This document shows, one piece after another, positions 57,923-64,000 of a stretch of 64,000 nucleotides of DNA; position 1 is the stretch's first letter; the number at the start of each line of letters is the position of its first letter. Below the pieces are notes generated by a model. The model saw only the letters and a program-made list of their open reading frames with translations. It did not search any database and was not told the DNA's origin. This DNA is from Henriciella sp. Lineage in GTDB: Bacteria; Pseudomonadota; Alphaproteobacteria; Caulobacterales; Hyphomonadaceae. A program made the position numbers and the translations under genes. The stretch covers positions 434,001 to 498,000 of the forward strand of contig NZ_JAPYRE010000001.1 of assembly GCF_029936995.1 (NCBI RefSeq), in the 5' to 3' direction.

Positions 57923-58647
57923 TACTGTCCCTGTTCGTTCAGCCAGTTCGTCACATCAACTGTTTCATCAAGCCGGTAGCGTGCGGCTGTCTCGCCAGGA
58001 CCGACCTTGATGGAAAATCCGCCGAGCCGGTTGGCGACATGGAAGGCGTCCTCGTCGGTTGTATCATCGCCGACCATGACCGGGATACGGTCCCGGAAGG
58101 GCGCATGGGTCATCATGCGTTCCAGCGCCCGGCCCTTATGGGCGTGAGCGGGTTTGGCCTCGATCACCATCTTGCCGGCCTGTGCCTTGTAATCCGGTAT
58201 GTCGTGAAGCGTATCCCTGATGCGCGCAAGCAGCATCTCGCCGAGAGCAGGCGCCTGCCTGTAGTGCACGGCCAGAACAGGGCCCTTGTCTTCCACCCGT
58301 ACGCCTGCAAGCCCGCGCGTGATCATGTCTATGGCATTGCTGAGGCTGCGGGGCGCACTGGCCCGTTCCTGCGGGGCGGCTTCACCCGGAGCGCATATCT
58401 CCAGCCCGTGTCCCCCTGCGCGCCAGTAGGAAAGCGGCACGCGCGTGGAAAGGTCACGGATATCGCGCCCGCTGATGATCGCGATAGCATCACCGATAAG
58501 CGACTCGAGCCTTGCCAGTGCTTCGCCTGTGGCCTGCGGCAGTGTCACAGTGTCGGGATCGTCCTGGATGGCGGCCAGGGTTCCGTCGAAGTCGAGGAAC
58601 AGGGCGTGGCGACTGTCCAGATGGGGCAGGTCTGTCTTTGCGATCAT
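57922..58647 (-). CDS. otsB: Trehalose-6-phosphate phosphatase
   Basis: HAD-family phosphatase of 241 residues that releases trehalose. DFDGTLA near the N terminus is the nucleophile motif, AIISGRDIRDLSTRV follows, and GDDTTDEDAF binds Mg. It begins 2 bases after the otsA stop and overlaps the GH15 gene. Trehalose synthesis and breakdown are thus encoded in one unit. Confidence 0.94.
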   Translation of the reverse strand: MIAKTDLPHLDSRHALFLDFDGTLAAIQDDPDTVTLPQATGEALARLESLIGDAIAIISGRDIRDLSTRVPLSYWRAGGHGLEICAPGEAAPQERASAPRSLSNAIDMITRGLAGVRVEDKGPVLAVHYRQAPALGEMLLARIRDTLHDIPDYKAQAGKMVIEAKPAHAHKGRALERMMTHAPFRDRIPVMVGDDTTDEDAFHVANRLGGFSIKVGPGETAARYRLDETVDVTNWLNEQGQ

Positions 58648-58649
58648 GA

Positions 58650-60020
58650 TCAGGTCAGGTCAGCGGATAGGTCTTCCAGGAATTTCAACCGCCACCATGA
58701 TATGTCCTGATCGACGACAATGTCGCGTAATTTCTCCCAGCGGGCCTTGCGTTCCTCCCGCGGCATTTCCAGCGCGCGGTAGATTGTCTGGGCAACCTTG
58801 TAGGCATCATGTGGATTGACGATCAGGGCATCCGACAGCTGCTCGGCTGCGCCGGCAAATTCCGACAGGATCAACACGCCGGGATCTTCCGGGTCCTGCG
58901 CCATGACGAACTCCTTGGCGACGAGGTTCATCCCGTCGCGCAAAGGGGTCACGAGGCAGGCCCGTGCGATCCGGTACAGCCCCGCCAGTTCCTTGCGGTC
59001 ATAGGAGCGGGCGAGATAGCGCAGCGGGATCCAGTCGAGGTCGCCATAATCGCCATTGATGCGGCCAGCCAGTTCGTCGAGCTGGGTGCGCAGGTCGCGG
59101 TATTCCTCGACCTTGGAGCGTGAAGGCGGCGCGATCTGGGTGACCGAGACCTTGCCGCGTGTTGCCGGGAAGTGGTCGAACAGTTTGCCAACCGCTTCGA
59201 ACCGTTGTGGCAGGCCCTTGGAATAATCCATCCGGTCCACGCCGAGCACCAGATTACGTCCACCCAGGAAGCGCCCGATCCTGGCTGCGGCGGTCGTTGC
59301 GCGCTCGCTTACCGCGGCCTTGGCGAAACCGTTTGCATCAATTCCGATGGGATAGGCATTCGCTCTGATCTTGCGCCCGAAGACACTGATCCAGCCGTCA
59401 CCTTCATCAACGGCCTCATAATTCTCAACGAGATAGCGGACGAAGTTTGAGCGGTCTGTCTGTGACTGGAAGCCCAGCACGGAGTATTCGCACATGGCCC
59501 GGGCAATTGTTTCGTGCTCGGGCAGGGCGTGGAAGACTTCCGGTGAAGGGAAGGGGATATGCAGGAAAAAGCCGATCGGCCCGTCCCAGCCGCCGCGGCG
59601 CAGATAGTCACCCATTAGCAGGAAGTGATAGTCATGCACCCAGACGCTGTCGCCTTTTTCAAGGCGCGGCGAGACCAGTCCGGCGATACGCTCATTGACG
59701 GCCGCATAGGTGGCAAAGTCCGCATGGCCGAAATGCGCGAGATCGACCCGGTAGTGAAAGACCGGCCAGATCACCCGGTTGGCATATTGCAGGTAGAAGC
59801 CGTCATGCTCGGCCTCAGTAAAGTCCGTGGTGACAAACTCGACATTCTCGTCGGTGAAGACGTCCGGCTCGCCGGGCTCGCCTGACACGATGTTGCCGGA
59901 CCAGCCGAACCAGATGCCACCCGTCGAGGTCAGGCTTTCCCAGACGGCCACAGCAAGTCCGCCTGCACGCGCACTGGCGTCGGCGGCGGTCCGGTTCGAA
60001 ATCGCGATAAGTCTGCCCAT
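58650..60020 (-). CDS. otsA: Trehalose-6-phosphate synthase (GT20)
   Basis: Transfers glucose from UDP-glucose to glucose-6-phosphate. The 456-residue GT-B enzyme has [35 protein letters not shown] (donor site) and [14 protein letters not shown]. First gene of otsA–otsB–GH15. ATG 60020; no strong ribosome site is visible. Confidence 0.95.
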   Translation of the reverse strand: MGRLIAISNRTAADASARAGGLAVAVWESLTSTGGIWFGWSGNIVSGEPGEPDVFTDENVEFVTTDFTEAEHDGFYLQYANRVIWPVFHYRVDLAHFGHADFATYAAVNERIAGLVSPRLEKGDSVWVHDYHFLLMGDYLRRGGWDGPIGFFLHIPFPSPEVFHALPEHETIARAMCEYSVLGFQSQTDRSNFVRYLVENYEAVDEGDGWISVFGRKIRANAYPIGIDANGFAKAAVSERATTAAARIGRFLGGRNLVLGVDRMDYSKGLPQRFEAVGKLFDHFPATRGKVSVTQIAPPSRSKVEEYRDLRTQLDELAGRINGDYGDLDWIPLRYLARSYDRKELAGLYRIARACLVTPLRDGMNLVAKEFVMAQDPEDPGVLILSEFAGAAEQLSDALIVNPHDAYKVAQTIYRALEMPREERKARWEKLRDIVVDQDISWWRLKFLEDLSADLT

Positions 60021-60127
60021 GACATCCTGACGTTTCTGCCTACAGGTCAGAATGCGTCAGGCGCCAACGGGTTCAAGCCGGAACTGGGCTTCTGGCATGA
60101 GAAAATCGCGCCCCGCCCAAAAACGTG

Positions 60128-62434
60128 TCAGTCGCTGCCTTGCGGCTTCAGGTGGCGGTTGAGGAAGTTCATGCGTGTCTTCATCAGGTGGGTCTTCAGT
60201 GCTTCGCCCTGAATGCCGTGGCGCTGGCCGGGATAGGTCATCAGCTCGAACTGTTTGCCCATTTCCTGCCATTCCGCCATCAGCCGGGTCGTGTTGTCGA
60301 AAGTGACATTGTCATCTGCCATCCCATGCATCAGCAGCAGTGGCGTGGTCAGGTTTTCGGCATGCGCGAAGACCGAAGACTGCTCATACCCCTCAGCATT
60401 GTCCTGCGGCGTGTCCATGTAGCGTTCTGTGTAGAAGGTGTCATAGAGCTTCCAGTCCGTGACAGGTGCCCCGGCGGCGGCCGCTGCAAACGTGTTCTCG
60501 GGTGACTGGAGAATGGTCATCAGCGTCATGTAGCCGCCATAGGACCAGCCCTGTATCGCAATCCGGTCCGGGTCTACGAAATCGCGGGACTTCAGCCAGT
60601 CCACGCCGACAAGCTGGTCGCGCACTTCCGGCCCGCCCGTGCGGCGATAGATGACGTCCTCGAACTGTTTGCCCCGGTTCGCCATGCCGCGATTGTCCAG
60701 CCGGAAGACGATATAGCCCTGCCGGGTGAGGTACTGGTCCGACAGGCTCTCCCAGTCCCGGTCGACGGTCTGGACATGCGGGCCGCCATAGACCTCGATG
60801 ATGACCGGATACTGTTTCGTCGGATCGAAGTCAGCCGGTTTCAGGATGGAGTAGTAGAGATCCTGCCCGTCCTCGGCCTTTAGCGTGCCAAACTCCGGCA
60901 CGGCGTGAGCGTCGAGATAGGGCGCGTAGGGGTGGCTCTCATCGAGTGCGTTTTCCTCGATCCAGGCGATCAGCTCACCCTCTGCTGTGTAGAGCCCCGT
61001 CTGCGGCGGGTGGCTCGGCGAGGAGGACGTGCCGACAAAGGACTTGCCGTCCGGGCTCATCGTGATCGACCAGGATTTGCCGGGTTCGGTGATGCGGGTG
61101 ATATCGCCGCCCTCTGCCGGGACGGAATAGAGATGTTTCTCTAGCGGCGTGTCCTTGAACCCGGTGAAGAACACCGTTCCACCTTCAGGGTCACTACCAG
61201 CGATGGCGGAGACAGCCCACTGGCCGGAAGTCAGTGCGACAGTTTCGTCGTCGCGCCCATGTTTGATGATATGGCGGTAGCCGCTTTCCTCGCTTGTCGT
61301 GAGATAGGCAATCTCACCCTGATCGTGCAGTGTGCCGGTCTCACTGGACAGGGGCGTGAAGTCCTTGCTCAAATTCACCCAACGGTCCTGTTTTTCCGTC
61401 GCGAGGGGTTCAACCCCCCAGAGGGTCTCCGGCCAGTGCTGGGTTGTCCGGATGATGGTCTGGTCGCGGTCGACCGACTGCACGATCAGGGCATCGCCAG
61501 CCCAGTTCACTCGCGCGAGGTACTGGTCCGTGGCCGGCCCCCAGTCGTCATTTCGCCAGTCCAGCTCATGCGTTTTACCGGTCTCCATGTCGTGCACGAA
61601 CAGGTCCACCACGGCGTTCGGGCGTCCCGCCCGCGGATAGCGCTGCTCTACGACAGTGGTTTCTTCGGCCTTGATATCGAAGCGCGGGATCACATCGACC
61701 GTGCTTTCGTCGACCTTTGCGTAGGCGATGTAGCGTGCATCCGGGCTCCACCAGTAGCCGGTGTAGCGGCTCATCTCTTCTTGCGCGACAAACTCCGCAA
61801 CGCCATAGGAAATGGCCTTTTCCGGCTCGGCGTCGGGGGTCAGCTGGGTCTCTGTACCCGTCTCCAGCTCAATGGCATACACCGCGCCGTCGCGCACGAA
61901 GCTGACCTGGCGGCCGTCCGGTGAGACACGCGCATCGTACTCAAAGGCTTCCGTTTCGGTCAGCTGGCGGGCTTGCGGCCCGTCCTCTCCTAGTGTGACG
62001 AGATGCAGGTCCCCGCCGATCGGTACGAGGATGGTATCATTCGTGCCCCAGTCATAGGATACGATGCCCTTCCGGCCCGCGATGCGCTTCCGTTCCCGTA
62101 GCGCCTTTTCCTCTTCGGAAAGCTCAACCTCTTCCGGTTCCAGCAGGGTGGAGTCGACCAGCATGGATTGTTCGCCTGTTTCCACATCGAACTGCCACAG
62201 GTCATAGCGGCTGGAATCGGCTTCGCGGGCCTTCAGGAAGGTGACGCGCTGGCCATCGGGCGAATATTTCACCCCTGTGGGCGAGGGCCCGTTGAGTGAA
62301 GGCGAGGCGTAGAGGCGCTCTATGGTGAGCTCTTTCGAAGCCATGGTGTCCTTTTTCGGTTGGGCACTCGCGCTCGAGAAGGCGCAGAGAGCAGCGAAGG
62401 CGGTGGCAGCTAGGCCGGTCGTCAGGGAGTTCAT
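60128..62434 (-). CDS. S9 family peptidase, DPP-IV-like, exported
   Basis: A 768-residue serine peptidase with a signal peptide (AATAFAALCAFSSASA), an eight-bladed propeller domain including the Glu-containing VAQEEMSRYTGYWWSPDARYIA (the DPP-IV double-Glu-type region, cited in parts), and the C-terminal catalytic domain: GWSYGGYM, MADDNVTFDNT, QRHGIQG. Predicted dipeptidyl peptidase in the periplasm. ATG 62434 is chosen over GTG 62494 because of the signal peptide. Confidence 0.92.
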   Translation of the reverse strand: MNSLTTGLAATAFAALCAFSSASAQPKKDTMASKELTIERLYASPSLNGPSPTGVKYSPDGQRVTFLKAREADSSRYDLWQFDVETGEQSMLVDSTLLEPEEVELSEEEKALRERKRIAGRKGIVSYDWGTNDTILVPIGGDLHLVTLGEDGPQARQLTETEAFEYDARVSPDGRQVSFVRDGAVYAIELETGTETQLTPDAEPEKAISYGVAEFVAQEEMSRYTGYWWSPDARYIAYAKVDESTVDVIPRFDIKAEETTVVEQRYPRAGRPNAVVDLFVHDMETGKTHELDWRNDDWGPATDQYLARVNWAGDALIVQSVDRDQTIIRTTQHWPETLWGVEPLATEKQDRWVNLSKDFTPLSSETGTLHDQGEIAYLTTSEESGYRHIIKHGRDDETVALTSGQWAVSAIAGSDPEGGTVFFTGFKDTPLEKHLYSVPAEGGDITRITEPGKSWSITMSPDGKSFVGTSSSPSHPPQTGLYTAEGELIAWIEENALDESHPYAPYLDAHAVPEFGTLKAEDGQDLYYSILKPADFDPTKQYPVIIEVYGGPHVQTVDRDWESLSDQYLTRQGYIVFRLDNRGMANRGKQFEDVIYRRTGGPEVRDQLVGVDWLKSRDFVDPDRIAIQGWSYGGYMTLMTILQSPENTFAAAAAGAPVTDWKLYDTFYTERYMDTPQDNAEGYEQSSVFAHAENLTTPLLLMHGMADDNVTFDNTTRLMAEWQEMGKQFELMTYPGQRHGIQGEALKTHLMKTRMNFLNRHLKPQGSD

Positions 62435-62579
62435 GAGCGGGAAACTAGCGCCTGGCGCGCGCCTGTCAGCCCCTCCGGCTGTATGTAACATCACGCTTTA
62501 CCCCCCATCCGGGGGCGGCGGTTTCAATCGTCATTTGCAATGTTAGGCTCCTTCGTGACGCAAAAAGGGGGACTTTTCC

Positions 62580-64000
62580 ATGTCCAATCGCGCCATAACC
62601 GGATGCAGCCTGCTGGTATTAGCCACAGCCCTTGTAGGTGAGGCCTTCGCTCAGGAGGAAAATCAAGCTTCTTCCTCGGCATCGTATGGTTATCAGTATA
62701 CCGCACCGTATCCCAGGATGGATGGAGAGGCAGCCGTCATTACCGTCCGGCAGAACGGCGAAGGGTTGTCCATCGCGCATATCCATGCCGCAGATGCACC
62801 GACGCCGCTTCTTGAAGGCGACCCGGAGGATTTCGAGCTGTCGAGCAGTGCGATGTTCCTTGCCGGTCCGGCCACGGACGGGCGTATCGTTTCACCTGAA
62901 CCCATTGCCGGTGGCGTGCTGGTCGATGAGGGTGCACCTGCCTTCAAGGCCGGACAACGCTATGCCGATGGTGAAGCCTACAACGACGAGGCCGATGATT
63001 CTGCTCCAAGCTGGGCCGTGGAGGATCTGGAAATTGCCTTTAGCGATGGTAGCGATGACAAGCTGATCGCAGGCCGTGAGACCGACCATCGACAGCTGAG
63101 TGTGAGCTACACTCTCACACGCTATGGCAGTGATGGAGAGGTGCGCAACACAGAAAGCGTGGACGACACGCGTGATTTCTGGTTCGCGAAGGGCCTGCCC
63201 TATTCGCCCCTTCAGACCATCCCGAACAGGTATGATCCGGCTTACTTCACGCCCTCCGGCTATGAGCTTCTGGACGAAGCCATTCAGGAAAGGGTGCGCG
63301 GGGATATGCAGTCTTTCGGGGCCGTGCTTGCCCAGGAGGGCGAAGGGCCTGGCGGAATGTCAGGAGGCTCGCAGGTCTCGAGACTTGAAGACACAGAAAC
63401 CTTCATGCCGGAGGCCCTGTCTGCCATTCCGGTCCTTCCGGGAGACCAGGCTGATACGATGCTAGGTGCTCTATTCGTGACAGAGATGCTGAGAGATGGA
63501 GACCGTATCCCCGAAGGCGGCAGCCTCAACCTGTCCATCGGGGAGGGCCTGTCATCTGAAACCGGTCGCGCCGCCTGGCGCGAAATGCCGAACGGTGATT
63601 TCGGTATCGCACTCCACCCCGGTGAAGGCACGGCTGAGGGCTCTGTCCTGCTGCTCATGCGCCCGGTTAACGGGGTGCCGGCTGCCGGCAGCTATGGCGT
63701 CGCCGGTGTGAAAAGTCGTGAGAGCTTGTCGCAGATGGATGAAGCCGGACTTGAAGATTATGCCGGAAAATTCCAGCCGATGGGCATGGTTCGCCAAAAC
63801 GGGCAGGACTTTGTCGTCACCGGCTTCAGCGATGGTGGCGTCACGATTGATGAAAGCGGTGAGGGGACGGTTTCAGGGTCGCTCGACGCGACGCTTAGCC
63901 TGATCGCGATTGATGGATCGGGCGAGACCGGCGAACTCGATGTGAGCGGCGCGTTCATGGCGGTTGACGGTCTCGAGGCCCGCTTCCAGAGCCCTGTTTC
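62580..64000 (+). CDS. Secreted protein, unknown (3' end outside window)
   Basis: An open frame from ATG 62580 (AGGGGGA upstream) to the window end, at least 473 residues. It has a signal peptide (CSLLVLATALVGEAFA) and is acidic, Gly/Ser-rich and probably beta-rich: TVSGSLDATLSLIAIDGSG near the end resembles repetitive surface-protein strands. No catalytic motif recognised. It is divergent from the DPP-IV-like gene. The stop lies outside the window. Confidence 0.8.
   Translation, partial: MSNRAITGCSLLVLATALVGEAFAQEENQASSSASYGYQYTAPYPRMDGEAAVITVRQNGEGLSIAHIHAADAPTPLLEGDPEDFELSSSAMFLAGPATDGRIVSPEPIAGGVLVDEGAPAFKAGQRYADGEAYNDEADDSAPSWAVEDLEIAFSDGSDDKLIAGRETDHRQLSVSYTLTRYGSDGEVRNTESVDDTRDFWFAKGLPYSPLQTIPNRYDPAYFTPSGYELLDEAIQERVRGDMQSFGAVLAQEGEGPGGMSGGSQVSRLEDTETFMPEALSAIPVLPGDQADTMLGALFVTEMLRDGDRIPEGGSLNLSIGEGLSSETGRAAWREMPNGDFGIALHPGEGTAEGSVLLLMRPVNGVPAAGSYGVAGVKSRESLSQMDEAGLEDYAGKFQPMGMVRQNGQDFVVTGFSDGGVTIDESGEGTVSGSLDATLSLIAIDGSGETGELDVSGAFMAVDGLEARFQSPV

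Overview
The window looks like a chromosomal segment of an alphaproteobacterium, most likely near the Hyphomonadaceae / Maricaulales / Parvularculales (family placement is inference). Supporting signs are the order Rieske–cytochrome b–cytochrome c1 with mtnP and apt nearby, carB–greA–ELM1-like–trxB, yqeY–dnaG–rpoD, a direct-repeat LexA box (GTTC-N7-GTTC) of alphaproteobacterial type, and an abundance of S9 peptidases. Gene density is high, composition is evenly GC-rich, and I see no phage, transposon or CRISPR array.

Layout. 1-2.1 kb: CoA-pyrophosphatase-type Nudix (cut by the window edge), a DUF6111-like membrane protein and cca, all with overlapping ends. 2.1-6.4 kb: hemF, and divergent from it the cytochrome bc1 operon (petABC), whose b and c1 subunits both carry unusual periplasmic insertions. 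6.4-14.5 kb: DUF1206 protein, mtnP, a LexA-controlled Y-family polymerase, apt, a large acidic lipoprotein, a ClpP-like protease, a PhaZ-like hydrolase whose 5' end is out of frame, then an AT-richer gene-free stretch and tRNA-Met. 14.5-24.3 kb: LhgO-like oxidase, a TPR protein, trxB, a frameshifted cation-efflux transporter, ELM1-like protein, greA and carB. 24.3-34.5 kb: glycine-zipper lipoprotein, TadG-like protein with a poly-aspartate tract, acyl-CoA dehydrogenase, MBL hydrolase with PqiA-like protein, GFA protein, M48 protease, S9 peptidase, DUF2141 protein behind two CTTTG-N5-CAAAG dyads, and a radical SAM protein. 34.5-46 kb: 2OG-Fe(II) oxygenase with carA, yqeY, NTF2-like lipoprotein, dnaG, rpoD, a cysteine-containing ArsR/SufR-like regulator divergent from VOC and YjbQ genes, a GIY-YIG-like protein, a quinone-oxidoreductase-like MDR protein, and panD. 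46-56 kb: SIMPL protein, tRNA-Ile(CAT), a six-gene operon with overlapping ends (DUF4129, DUF4350, MoxR ATPase, DUF58, SpoIIM, RDD), free-methionine sulfoxide reductase, acid phosphatase lipoprotein, GST and DUF1330. 56-64 kb: trehalose operon otsA–otsB–GH15, a DPP-IV-like S9 peptidase, and the start of a secreted protein cut by the window end.

The genes cover core replication and transcription (dnaG, rpoD, greA), respiration (bc1), nucleotide synthesis and salvage (carA, carB, mtnP, apt), heme and pantothenate synthesis, trehalose metabolism and envelope functions. No clear novel defence or mobile system is visible. The points most worth a second look are the paired bc1 insertions, the zinc-less DnaG, the tandem dyads before the DUF2141 gene, an orphan radical SAM gene with its own dyad, the MoxR operon, and two single-base frame disruptions that may be sequence errors.
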